A DNA stretch of 64,000 nt, from positions 5,423,672 through 5,487,671 of the forward strand of contig NC_135134.1 of assembly GCF_051014445.1 (NCBI RefSeq), read 5' to 3'. This document shows positions 32,298 through 46,100 of the stretch, one piece after another (position 1 is the stretch's first letter; each line of letters opens with the position of its first letter). This DNA is from Colletes latitarsis (taxonomy: Eukaryota > Arthropoda > Insecta > Hymenoptera > Colletidae). The notes under the pieces are model-generated. The model did not search any database, was not told where the DNA came from, and saw only the letters and a list, made by a program, of their open reading frames with translations. The position numbers and the translations under genes were made by a program.

Positions 32298-35115
32298 TTC
32301 ACATACTTGATGGCCAGATTCCGGGCTTTTTCTGGTTTGGATCACGTAGTAATGTGGTACCACACTGAAACAGTTAATTAAACCTGGCTTCGATGAATAT
32401 TTTAGTGGATATCGCATGTTATGTCTAGGTTAGGTCTAGGGATTTGCCCTCATCAGGGTCATATTTTCGCGTTTTTCACATACTTGTTCAACAGATCCCT
32501 GGCTTTTTCTGGTTTGGATCACGTAGTAATGTGGTACCACACTGAAAGAGTCCGTTAAACCTGGTTTCGATCAATATTTTAGAGGATAACGCAAGTTATG
32601 TCTGGGATAGGTGTGGGATTTGCCCTCATCAGGCTCATACTTTCGCGTTTTTCTCATACTTGATGGCCAGATCCTGGGCTTTTTCTAGTTTGGATCACGT
32701 AGTATTGTGGTACCACACTCAAACAGTTGATTAAACCTGGTTTCGATCAATATTTTATAGGATAACGCAAGTTAGGTCTGGGATATGTCTGGGATTTGCC
32801 CTCATCAGGGTCATATTTTCGCGTTTCTCACATACTTGTTGACAGATCCCTCGCTTTTTCTGGTTAGGATCACGTACTAATGTGGTACCACACTGAAACA
32901 GTCCATTAAACCTGGTTTCGATCAATATTTTAGAGGATTACGCATGTTAGGTCTAGGTTATGCCTGGGATTTGCCCTCATCAGGGTCATACTTTCGCAGT
33001 TTAGCATACATGTTGACCTGATCGAGAGTTTTTTCTGCTTTGAATCGCGTAGTAAAGTGGTACCACACTAAAACAGTCAATTAAACATGGTCTCGGTCAA
33101 TATTTTAGAGGATAAGGCATGTTATGTCTAGGTTAGGCCTGGGATTTGCCCTCATCAGACTCATACTTTCGCATACTTCACATACTTGTTGAACAGGTCC
33201 TGGGCTTTTTCTGGAGTGGATCACGTAGTAATGTGGGTACCACACTGAAACAGTTAATTAAATCTGGTTTCGATCAATATTTTAGAGGATAACGCAAGTT
33301 ATGTCTGGGATAGGTCTGGGATTTGCCCTCATCAGTCTCATACTTTCGCGTCTTTCTCATACTTGATGGCCAGATCCTGGGCTTTTTCTAGTTTGGATCA
33401 GGTAGTAACGTGGTACCACACTGAAGCAGTCCACTAAACCTGGTTTCGATCAATATTTTAGAGGATAAGGCATGTTATGTGTAGGTTAGGCCTGGGATTT
33501 GCCCTCATCAGACTCATACTTTCGCATACTTCACACACTTGTTGAACAGATCCTGGGCTTTTTCTGGATTGGATCACGTAGTAATGTGGGTACCACACTG
33601 AAACAGTTGATTAAACCTGGTATCGATCAATATTTTAGAGGATAACGCAAGTTATGTCTGGGATAGGTCTGGGATTTGCCCTCATCAGCCTCATACTTCC
33701 GCATTCTTCACATACCTGTTGAACGGATCCATGCCTTTTTCTGGTTTGGATCACGTAGTAACGTGGTACCACACTGAAGCAGTCCACTAAACCTGGTTTC
33801 GATCAATATTTTAGAGGATAAGGCATGTTATGTCTAGGTTAGGCCTGGGATTTGCCCTCATCAGACTCAGACTTTCGCATACTTCACATACTTGTTGAAC
33901 AGATCCTGGGCTTTTTCTGGATTGGATCACGTAGTAATGTGGGTACCACACTGAAACAGTTGATTAAACTTGGTATCGATCAATATTTTAGAGGATAACG
34001 CAAGTTATGTCTGGGATAGGTCTGGGATTTGCCCTCATCAGTCTCATACTTTCGCATTCTTCACATACTTGTTGAACAGATCCTGGGTTTTTTCTGCTTT
34101 GGATAACGTAGTAATGTGGTACCACACTGAAAGAGTCCGTTAAACCTGGTTTCGATCAATATTTTAGAGGATAACGCAAGTTATGTCTGGGATAGGTCTG
34201 GGATTTGCCCTCATCAGGCTCATACTTTCGCGTTTTTCACATACTTGTTGAACAGATCCCTGGCTTTTTCTGTTTTGGATCATGTAGTAATGTCGTACCA
34301 CACTGAAACAGTCCATTAAACCTGGTTTCGATCAATATTTTAGAGAATAACGCATGGTACGGCTAGGTTAGGTCTGGGATTTGCTCTCATCTGGCTCGAA
34401 CTTTTGCATATTTATCATACTTGATGGCCAAATTCTGGGCTTTTTCTGGTTTGGATCACGTAGTAATGTGATGCCACACTGAAACAGTCAGTTAAACCTG
34501 GTCTTGATAAATATTTTAGAGGATAACGCATGTTAGGTCTAGGTTAGGCCTGGGAGTTGCCCTAATCGGGGTCATACTTTCGCAGTTTTAACATACATGT
34601 TGACCTGATCGATGGTTTTTTCTGCTTTGGATAACGTAGCAAAGTGGTACCACACTGAAACATTCCATTAAACCTGGTTTCGATCAATATTTTAGAGGAC
34701 TACGCATGTTAGGTCTAGGTTAGGCCTGGGATTTGCACTCATGGGGCTCGTACTTTCGCGTTTTTCACATACTTGATGGCCAGATTCCGGGCTTTTTCTG
34801 GTTTGGATCACGTAGTAATGTGGTACCACACTGAAACAGTTAATTAAACCTGGCTTCGATGAATATTTTAGTGGATATCGCATGTTATGTCTAGGTTAGG
34901 TCTAGGATTTGCCCTCGTCAGTCTCATACTTTCGCATTCATCACATACTTGTTGAACGGATCCTGGGTTTTGTCTGGTTTGTATCACGTAGTAATGTGGT
35001 ACCACACTGAAACATTCAATTAAACCTGGTCTTGATAAATATTTTAGAGGATAACGCATGTTAGGTCTGGGTTAGGTCAAGGATTTGCCCCCATCGGGCT
35101 CATACTTTCGCATAT
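32298..35115 (+). repeat. Tandem 2818-bp block, copy 2 (16 monomers)
   Basis: Near-identical to copy 1 wherever I compared them. The junction near 32296 is a hybrid monomer: its left half follows the CCCCCATCGGGCTCATACT type and its right half the TTCACATACTTGATGGCC type. That is the mark of an unequal exchange inside the variable cassette. At the far end the first monomer type continues normally near 35115. Confidence 0.85.
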
Positions 35116-38100
35116 TTCTCATACTTCATGGCTAGATCCTGGGCTAATTCTGGATTGGATCACGTAGCAATGTGGTACCACACTGAAACGGTCAATTAAA
35201 CCTGGTTTCGATCAATATTCTAGAGGATAACGCATGTTATGTCTAGGTTAGGCCTGGGATTTGCTCTCATCAGGCTTGTACTTTCGCATATTTCTCATAC
35301 TTGATGGCCAGATTCCGGGCTTTTGCTGGTTTGGATCACGTAGTAATGTGGGTACCACACTGAAACAGTTAATTAGACCTGGCTTCGATGAATATTTTAG
35401 AGGATAACGCATGTTATGTCTAGGTTAGGTCTAGGATTTGCCCTCGTCAGTCTCATACTTTCGCATTCTTCACATACTTGTTGAACGGATCCTGGGTTTT
35501 GTCTGGTTTGTATCACGTAGTAATGTGGTACCACACTGAAACATTCAATTAAACCTGGTCTTGATAAATATTTTAGAGGATAACGCATGTTAGGTCTGGG
35601 TTAGGTGAAGGATTTGCCCCCATCGGGCTCATACTTTCGCATATTTCTCATACTTTATGGCTAGATCCTGGGCTAATTCTGGATTGGATCACGTAGCAAT
35701 GTGGTACCACACTGAAACGGTCAATTAAATCTGGTTTCGATCAATATTCTAGAGGATAACGCATGTTATGTCTAGGTTAGGCCTGGGATTTGCTCTCATC
35801 AGGCTCGTACTTTCGCATGTTTCTCATACTTGATGGCCAGATTCTGGGCTTTTTCTGGTTTGGATCACGTAGTAATGTGGTACCACACTGAAACAGTCAA
35901 TTAAACCCGGTTTCCATCAATATCATAGAGGATAACGCAAGTTAGGTCTGGGATAGGTCTGGGATTTGCACTCATCAGGGTCATACTTACGCAATTTTAA
36001 CATACATGTTGACCTGATCGATTGTTTTTTCTGCTTTGGACACGTAGCAAAGAGGTACCATACTGAAACAGTTAATTAAACCTGGTTTCGATCAATATTT
36101 TGTAGGATAACGCAAGTTAGGTCCGGGCAAGGTCTGGGATTTGCACTCATCAGGGTCATATTTTCGCGTTTTTCACATACTTGCTGAGCAGATCCCAGGC
36201 TTTTTCTGGTTTGGATCACGTAGTAATGTGGTACCACACTGAAACAGTCCATTAAACCTGGTTTCGATCAATATTTTAAGGGATAACGCATGTTATGTCT
36301 AGGTTAGTCCTGGGATTTGCCCTCATCAGACTCATACTTTCGCATACTTCACATACTTGTTGAACAGATCCTGGGCTTTTTCTGGATTGAATCACGTAGT
36401 AATGTGGTACCACACTGAAACGGTCAATTAAACCTGGTTTCGATCAATATTTTAGAGGATAACGCAAGTTAGGTCTGCGATAGGTCTGGGATTTGCCCTC
36501 ATCAGGGTCATATTTTCGCGTTTTTCACATACTTGTTGAACAGATCCCTGGCTTTTTCTGGTATGGATCACGTAGTAATGTGGTACCACTCTGAAAGAGT
36601 CCGTTAAACCTGGTTTCGATCAATATTTTAGAGGATAACGCAAGTTATGTCTGGGATAGGTGTGGGATTTGCCCTCATCAGGCTCATACTTTCGCGTTTT
36701 TCTCATACTTGATGGCCAGATCCTGGGCTTTTTCTAGTTTGGATCACGTAGTATTGTGGTACCACACTAAAACAGTTGATTAAACCTGGTTTCGATCAAT
36801 ATTTTATAGGATAACGCAAGTTAGGTCTGAGATAGGTCTGGGATTTGCCCTCATGAGGGTCATACATCCGCATTTTTCACATACTTGTTGAACAGATCCC
36901 TGGCTTTTTCTGGATTGGATCACATAGTAATGTGGGTACCACACTGAAACAGTTAATTAAACCAGGTTTCGATCAATACTTTAGAGGATTACGCATGTTA
37001 GGTCTAGGTTATGCCTGGGATTTGCCCTCATCAGGGTCATACTTTCGCATATTTCTCATACTTGATGGCTAGATCCTGGACTTTTTCTGGTTTGGATAAC
37101 GTAGTAATGTGGTACCACACTAAAACAGTCGATTAAACCTGGTTTCGATCAACATTTTAGAGGATAACGCAAGTTATGTCTGGGATAGGTCTGGGATTTG
37201 CCCTCATCAGGCTCATACTTTCGCGTTTTTCACATACTTGTTGAACAGATCCCTGGCTTTTTCTGTTTTGGATCATGTAGTAATGTCGTAACACACTGAA
37301 ACAGTCCATTAAACCTGGTTTCGATCAATATTTTAGAGAATAACGAATGGTACGTCTAGGTTAGGTCTGGGATTTGCTCTCATCTGGCTCGAACTTTTGC
37401 ATATTTATCATACTTGATGGCCAGATTCTGGGCTTTTTCTGGTTTGGATCACGTAGTAATGTGATGCCACACTGAAACAGTCAGTTAAACCTGGTGTTGA
37501 TAAATATTTTAGAGGATAACGCATGTTAGGTCTAGGTTAGGCCTGGGATTTGCCCTAATCGGGGTCATACTTTCGCAGTTTTAACATACTTGTTGAACAG
37601 ATCCCTGGCTTTTTCTGGATTGGATCACGTAGTAATGTGGGTACCACACTGAAACAGTCAATTAAACCCGGCTTCGATGAATATTTTAGAGGATAACGCA
37701 AGTTAGGTCTGCGATAGGTCTGGGATTTGCCCTCATCAGGGTCATATTTTCGCGTTTTTCACATACTTGTTGAACAGATCCCTGGCTTTTTCTGGTGTGG
37801 ATCACGTAGTAACGTGGTACCACACTGAAGCAGTCCACTAATCCTGGTTTCGATCAATATTGTAGAGGATAACGCTTGTTATGTCTAGGTTAGTCCTGGC
37901 ATTTGCCCTCATCATACTCATACTTTCGCATACTTCACGTACTTGTTGAACAGATCCTGGGCTTTTTCAGGATTGCATCACGTAGTAATGTGGTACCACA
38001 CTGAAACAGTTAATTAAACCTGGTTTCGATGAATATTTAAGAGGATAACGCCTGTTAGGTCTGGGTTATGTCTTGGATTTGCCCTTAGCAGGCTGATACT

Positions 38101-38262
38101 TTCGCATATTTCTCATACTTGATGGCTAGATCCTGGACTTTTTCTGGCTTGGATAACGTAGTAATGTGGTACCACACAAAAACAGTCCATTAAACCTGGT
38201 CTTGATAAATATTTTAGAGGATAACGCCTGTTAGGTCTGGGTTAGGTCTAGGATTTGCCCTT

Positions 38263-38331
38263 CCCCTCAGGGGCTGTGTCCGGCGCAGTACGGGGCGTTG
38301 CGACCCCGACGTACCTGATGCTAATCACACC
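38263..38331. other. GC-rich non-satellite patch, copy 1
   Basis: About 70 bp unrelated to the monomer replaces roughly 118 bp of it, between GATTTGCCCTT on the left and TATTTTAGAGG on the right. It is far more GC-rich than the satellite. It has short stems CCCCT-C-AGGGG (38263-38273) and CGGGG/CCCCG (38290-38307). It could be filler from a repair event, or a fragment of an RNA gene or transposon end. I cannot name a source. Confidence 0.75.
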
Positions 38332-40846
38332 GTATTTTAGAGGATAACGCATGTTAGGTCTGGGTTAGGTCTAGGATTTGCCCTCATCTGGCCCATACTT
38401 TCGCGTTTTTCACATACTTGTTGAACAGATCCATGCCTTTTTCTGGTATGGATCACGTAGTAGCGTGGTACCACACTGAAGCAGTCCACTAAACCTGGTT
38501 TCGATCAATATTTTAGAGGATAACGCATGTTATGTCTAGGTTAGGTCTAGGATTTGCCCTCATCAGTCTCATACTTTCGCATTCTTCACATACTTCTTGA
38601 ACAGATCCTGGTTTTTTTCTGGTTTCGATCACGTAGTAATGTGGTATCACACTGAAGCAGACCACTAATCCTGGTTTCGATCAATATTTTAGAGGATTAC
38701 GCATGCTAGGTCTAGGTTAGGTCTGGGATTTGCCCTCATCAGTCTCATACTTTCGCGTTTTTCTCATACTTGATGGCCAGATCCTGGGCTTTTTCTAGTT
38801 TGGAATACGTAGTATTGTGGTACCACACAAAAACAGTTGATTAAACCTGGTTTCGATCAATATTTTATAGGATAACGCAAGTTAGGTCTGGGATAGGTCT
38901 GGGATTTGCCCTCATCAGGGTCATACTTTCGCAGTTTAGCATACATGTTGACCTGATCGAGGGTTTTTTCTGCTTTGGATCGCGTAGTAATGTGGTACCA
39001 CACTGAAACAGTGCATTAAACCTGGTTTCGATCAATATTTTAGAGGATTACGCATGTTAGGTCTAGGTTATGCCTGTGATATGCCCTCATCAGGGTCATA
39101 CTTTCGCAGTTTAGCATACATGTTGACCTGATCGAGGGTTTTTTCTGCTTTGGATCCCGTAGTAATGTGGTACCACACTAAAACAGTCAATTAAATCTGG
39201 TCTCGATCAATATTTTAGAGGATAACGGAAGTTATGTCCGGGATTGGTCTGGGATTTGCCATCATCAGGCTCATATTTTCGCGTTTTTCACATACTTGTT
39301 GAACAGATCCCTCGCTTTTTCTGGTTTGGATCGCGTACTAATGTGGTACCACACTGAAACAGTCCATTAAACCTGGTTTCGATCAATATTTTAGAGGATT
39401 ACGCATGTTAGGTCTAGGTTATGCCTGGGATTTGCCCTCATCAGGGTCATACTTTCGCAGTTTAGCATACATGTTGACCTGGTCGAGGGTTTTTTCTGCT
39501 TTGGATCCCGTAGTAAAGTGGTACCACACTAAAACAGTCAATTAAACCTGGTCTCGATCAATATTTTAGAGGATAACGGAAGTTATGTCCGGGATAGGTC
39601 TGGGATTTGCCATCATCAGGCTCATATTTTCGCGTTTTTCGCATACTTGTTGAACGGATCCTGGGTTTTTTCTACTTTGGATCACGTAGTAATGTGGTAC
39701 CACACGGAAACTGTCCACTAAACCAGGTTACGATCAACATTTTAGAGGATAACGCATGTTATGTCTAGGTTAGGCCTGGGATTTGCCCTCAGCAGGCTCA
39801 TACTTTCGCGTTTTTCTCATACTTGATGGCCAGATCCTGGTCTTTTTCTAGTTTGGATCACGTAGTATTGTGGTACCACACTAAAACAGTTGATTAAACC
39901 TGGTTTCGATCAACATTTTAGAGGATAACGCATGTTATGTCTAGGTTAGGCCTGGGATTTGCCCTGTGCAGGCTCATTCTTTCGCATATTTCTCATACTT
40001 GATGGCTAGATCCTTGGCTTTTTCTGGATTGGATCACGTAGTAATGTAGTACCACACTGAAACAGTCAATTAAACCTGGTTTCCATCAATATTTTAGTGG
40101 GCAACGCAAGTTTGGTCTGGGATATGTCTGGGATTTGCCCTCATCAGGGTCATACATTCGCATTTTTCACATACTTGTTGAACAGATCCCTGGCTTTTTC
40201 TGGTGTGGATCACGTAGTAACGTGGTACCACACTGAAGCAGTCCACTAATCCTGGTTTCGATCAATATTGTAGAGGATAACGCTTGTTATGTCTAGGTTA
40301 GTCCTGGCATTTGCCCTCATCATACTCATACTTTCGCATACTTCACGTACTTGTTGAACAGATCCTGGGCTTTTTCAGGATTGCATCACGTAGTAATGTG
40401 GTACCACACTGAAACAGTTAATTAAACCTGGTTTCGATGAATATTTAAGAGGATAACGCCTGTTAGGTCTGGGTTATGTCTTGGATTTGCCCTTAGCAGG
40501 CTGATACTTTCGCATATTTCTCATACTTGATGGCTAGATCCTGGACTTTTTCTGGCTTGGATAACGTAGTAATGTGGTACCACACAAAAACAGTCCATTA
40601 AACCTGGCTTCGATCAATATTTTAGAGGATAACGCAAGTTATGTCTGGGATAGGTCTGGGATTTGCCCTCATCAGGCTCATACTTTCGCGTTTTTCACAT
40701 ACTTGTAGAACAGATCCTGGGTTTTTTCTGGTTTGGATCACGCAGTAATGTGGTACCACACCGAGACATTCAATTAAACCTGGTCTTGATAAATATTTTA
40801 GAGGATAACGCCTGTTAGGTCTGGGTTAGGTCTAGGATTTGCCCTT

Positions 40847-40915
40847 CCCCTCAGGGGCTGTGTCCGGCGCAGTACGGGGCGTTGCGACCCCGACGTGCCT
40901 GATGCTAATCACACC
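40847..40915. other. GC-rich non-satellite patch, copy 2
   Basis: Same patch and same junctions as 38263-38331, with one visible change (GACGTGCC for GACGTACC). It arose by duplication of the surrounding satellite block and not by a second insertion, because the flanking monomers match as well. Confidence 0.75.
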
Positions 40916-43180
40916 GTATTTTAGAGGATAACGCATGTTAGGTCTGGGTTAGGTCTAGGATTTGCCCTCATCTGGCCCATACTTTCGCGTTTTTCACATA
41001 CTTGTTGAACAGATCCATGCCTTTTTCTGGTTTGGATCACGTAGTAACGTGGTACCACACTGAAGCAGTCCACTAAACCTGGTTTCGATCAATATTTTAG
41101 AGGATAACGCATGTTATGTCTAGGTTAGGTCTAGGATTTGCCCTCATCAGTCTCATACTTTCGCATTCTTCACATACTTCTTGAACAGATCCTGGTTTTT
41201 TTCTGGTTTCGATCACGTAGTAATGTGGTATCACACTGAAGCAGACCACTAATCCTGGTTTCGATCAATATTTTAGAGGATTACGCATGCTAGGTCTAGG
41301 TTAGGTCTGGGATTTGCCTTCACCAGGCTCAAACTTTCGCGTTTTTCTCATACTTGATGGCCAGATCCTGGGCTTTTTCTAGTTTGGATCACGTAGTATT
41401 GTGGTACCACACTAAAACAGTTGATTAAACCTGGTTTCGATCAATATTTTAGAGGATAACGCAAGTTATGTCCGGGATAGGTGTGGGATTTGCCCTCATC
41501 GGGCTCATACTTTCGCGTTTTTCTCATACTTGATGGCCAGATCCTGGGCTTTTTCTAGTTTGGATCACGTAGTATTGTGGTACCACACAAAAACAGTTGA
41601 TTAAACCTGGTTTCGATCAATATTTTATAGGATAACGCAAGTTAGGTCTGGGATAGGTCTGGGATTTGCCCTCATCAGGGTCATACTTTCGCAGTTTAGC
41701 ATACATGTTGACCTGATCGAGGGTTTTTTCTGCTTTGGATCCCGTAGTAAAGTGGTACCACACTAAAACAGTCAATTAAATCTGGTCTCGATCAATATTT
41801 TAGAGGATAACGGAAGTTATGTCCGGGATTGGTCTGGGATTTGCCATCATCAGGCTCATATTTTCGCGTTTTTCACATACTTGTTGAACAGATCCCTCGC
41901 TTTTTCTGGTTTGGATCACGTACTAATGTGGTACCACACTGAAACAGTCCATTAAACCTGGTTTCGATCAATATTTTAGAGGATTACGCATGTTAGGTCT
42001 AGGTTATGCCTGGGATTTGCCCTCATCAGGGTCATACTTTCGCAGTTTAGCATACATGTTGACCTGATCGAGGGTTTTTTCTGCTTTGGATCCCGTAGTA
42101 AAGTGGTACCACACTAAAACAGTCAATTAAACCTGGTCTCGATCAATATTTTAGAGGATAACGGAAGTTATGTCCGGGATAGGTCTGGGATTTGCCATCA
42201 TCAGGCTCATATTTTCGCGTTTTTCACATACTTGTTGAACGGATCCTGGGTTTTTTCTGCTTTGGATCACGTAGTAATGTGGTACCACGCGGAAGCAGTC
42301 CACTAATCCTGGTTTCGATCAATATTTTAGAGGATAACGCATGTTATGTCTAGGTTAGTCCTGGCATTTGCCCTCATCATACTCATACTTTCGCATACTT
42401 CACGTACTTGTTGAACAGATCCTGGGCTTTTTCTGGATTGCATCACGTAGTAATGTGGTACCACACTGAAACAGTTAATTAAACCTGGTTTCGATGAATA
42501 TTAAGAGGATAACGCCTGTTAGGTCTGGGTTATGTCTTGGATTTGCCCTTAGCAGGCTGATACTTTCGCATATTTCTCATACTTGATGGCTAGATCCTGG
42601 ACTTTTTCTGGCTTGGATAACGTAGTAATGTGGTACCACACAAAAACAGTCCATTAAACCTGGTTTCGATCAATATTTTAGAGGATAACGCAAGTTATGT
42701 CTGGGATAGGTCTGGGATTTGCCCTCATCAGGCTCATATTTTCGCGTTTTTCACATACTTGTAGAACAGATCTTGGGTTTTTTTCTGGTTTGGATCACGT
42801 AGTAATGTGGTACCACACAAAAACAGTCGATTAAACCTGGTTTCGATCAAAATTTTAGAGAATAACACATATTAGGTCTAGGTTAGGACTGGGATTTGCT
42901 CTCATCAGGCTCGTATTTTCGTATATTTCTCATACTTGATGGCCAGATCCAGGGCTTTCTCTGGATTGGATCACGTAGTAATGTGGTACCCCACTGAAAG
43001 AGTCCATTAAACCTGGTTTCGATCAATATTTTGGAGGATAACGCAAGTTATGTCTGGGGTAGGTCTGGGATTTGCCCTCGTCAGGCTCATACTTTCGCAT
43101 TTTTCACATACTAGTTGAACAGATCCCTGGCTTTTTCTGGTGTGGATCACGTAGTAACGTGGTACCACACTGAAGCAGTC

Positions 43181-46100
43181 CACTAATCCTGGTTTCGATC
43201 AATATTTTTGAGGGTAACGCATGGTAGGTCTAGGTTAGCCCTGGGATTTTCCCTCATCAGACACATACTTTCGCATTCTTCACATACTTGTTGAACGGAT
43301 CCTGGGCTTTTTCTGGTTTGGATCCCGTAGTAATGTGGCACCACACTGAAACAGTCCATTAAACCTGGTTTCGATGAATATTTCAGAGGATAACGCATGT
43401 TATGTCTAGGTTAGGCCTGGGATTTGCCCTCATCAGACACATACCTTCGCATTCTCCTCATACTTGTTGAACCGATCCTGGGTTTTCTCTGGTTTGGATC
43501 ACGTAGAAATGTGGTACAACACTGAAACAGTCCATTAAGCTTGGTTCCGATCAATATTTTAGAGGATATCGCATGTTAGGTATGGGATAGGTTTGGGATT
43601 TCCCCTCATCAGGCTCATACTTCCGCATTCTTCACATACTTGTTGTACAGATCCAGGGTCTTTTCAGGTTTGGATCACGTAGTCATGTGGTACCACACTG
43701 AAAAAGTCCATTAAACCTGGTTTCGATGAATATTTTAGAGAATAACTCTTGTTAGGTCTAGGTTAGGTCTGGGATTTGCTCTCATCAGGCTCGTACTTTT
43801 GCATACTTCTCATACTTGATGGCCAGATTCTGGCCTTTTTCTGGTTTGGATCCCGTAGTAATGTGGTAACACACTGAAACAGTCCATTAAACCTGGTTTC
43901 CATCAATATTTTAGAGAATGACGCATGTTAGGTCTTGGTTAGGTCTGGGATTTGCTCTCATCAGGCTCATAGTTTTGCGTTTCTCACATACTCGTTGAAC
44001 AGATCCTGGGTTTTTTCTGGTTTGGATCATGTAGTAATGTGGTACCATATTGAAACAGTCCATTAAACCTGGTTTCGATCAATATTTTAGAGGATAACGC
44101 ATGTTATGTCTAGTTTCGGCCTGGGATTTGCCCTCATCAGACACATACTTTCGCATTCTCCACATACTTCTTGAACAGATCCTAGCTCATTCTTGTTTGG
44201 ATCATGTACTAATGTCGTACCACACTGCAACAGTCGATTAAACCTGGTTTCGATCAATATATTTGAGGATAACGCATGTTAGGTCTAGGTTAGGCCTGGG
44301 ATTTTCCCTCATCAGACCCATACTTTCGCATTCTTCACATACATGTTGAACGGATCCTGGGTTTTTTCTAGTTTGGATCACGTAGTAATGTGGTACCACA
44401 CTAAAACAGTCGATGAAACCTGGTTTCGATCAATATTTTTGAGAATAACTCATATTAGGTCTAGGTTAGGTCTGGGATTTGCTCTCATGAGGCTCGTATT
44501 TTCGTACATTTCTCATACTTGATGGCCAGATCCAGGGCTTTTTCTGGATTGGATCACGTAGTAATGTGGTACCACACTGAAACAGTCCATTAAACCTGGT
44601 TTCGATCAAAATTATAGAGAATAACTCATATTAGGTCTAGGTTAGGTCTGGGATTTGCTCCCATCAGGCTCGTATTTTCGTACATTTCTCATACTTGATG
44701 GCCAGATCCAGGGCTTTTTCTGGATCGGATCACGTAGTAATGTGGTACCACACTGAAACTGTCCATTAAACCTGTTTTCGATCAATATTTTAGGGCATAA
44801 CGCATGTTAGGTCTGGGTTAGGTGTGTGATTTGCCCTTATGAGGCTCATACTTTCGCATATTTCTCATACTTGTTGGCCAGATCCCGGGCTTCCACTGGT
44901 TTGGATCACGTAGTAATGTGGTACCAGACTGAAACAGTCAATTCAACCTGGTCTCGATAAATATTTTAGAGGATAACGCATGTTAGGTCTGGGTTAGGTC
45001 TGGGATTTGCCCTCATGAGGCTCATACTTTCGCATATTTCTCCTACTTGTTGACCAGATCCTGGGCTTTTTCTGGTTTGGATCGCGTCGTAATGTGGTAT
45101 CACACTGAAACAGTCGATTAAACCTGGTTTCGATTTATATTTTAGAGGATAACGCATGTTAGGACTATGTTAGATCCGGGATTTGTTCTCATCTGGCTCA
45201 TACTTTCGCATATTTCTCATACTCGATGGCCAGATTCTGGGCTTTTTTTGGTTTGGATCACGTAGTAATGTGGTACCACACTGAAACAGTCAATTAATCC
45301 TGGTTTCGTTCAATATTTTAGTGGATAACGCAAGTTAGGTCTGGGATAGGTCTGGGATTTGCCCCCATGAGGCTCATACTTTCGCATATTTCTCATGCTT
45401 GTTGCCCAGACCCCTGGGGTTTTCTGGGTTGGATCACGTAGTTATGTGGAACCACACTGAAACAGTCAATTCAACTAGGTGTCGATAAATATTTTAGAGG
45501 ATAACGCGTGTTAGGTCTGGGTTAGGTGTTTGGTTTGCCCTTATGAGGCTCATACTTTCGCATATTTCTCATACTTGTAGGCCAGATCCTGGGCTTTTTC
45601 TGGTTTGGATCACGTAGTATTGTGGGACCACACTGAGACAGTCGATTAAACCTGGTTTCGATCAATATCTTAGAGGATAACACATATTAGGTCAGTGTTA
45701 GGTCTGGGGCTTTTCTTTCATCAGGGTCATACTTTCGCAGTTTTAACATTCATGTTGACCTGATCGGGTGTTTTTTCTGGTTTGGATCAAGTAGTAATGT
45801 GGTACCACACTGAAACAGTCAATTAAACCTGGTTTCGATCAATATTTTAGGGGATAACGCATGTTAGGTCTGGGTTAGGTCTGGGATGTGCCCTCATCAG
45901 TCTCATACTTTCGCATTCTTCACATAATTCTTGAACAGATCCTGGGTTATTTCTGGTATGGATCACATAGTAGTGAGGTACCACACCTAAACTTTTGATT
46001 AAACCTGACCTCGACCAATATTTTTGACGATAACGCATGTTAGGTCAAGGTTAGGTCTGTGATTTGCTCTCATCAGGCTCATACTTTCGCATATTTCTCA

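Larger units (their letters stand above)
35116..43180 (+). repeat. Satellite block E: duplications with GC-rich patches
   Basis: Mixed monomers with several multi-monomer repeats. The rare TAGTCCTGGCATTTGCCC variant occurs at 37891, 40299 and 42356. The GC-rich patch occurs at 38263 and 40847 (shift 2584). The CCATCATCAGGCTCATATT class with GGAAGTTATGTCCGGG is concentrated here (39.2-42.2 kb). Apart from the two patches, no non-satellite sequence or gene is visible. Confidence 0.8.
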
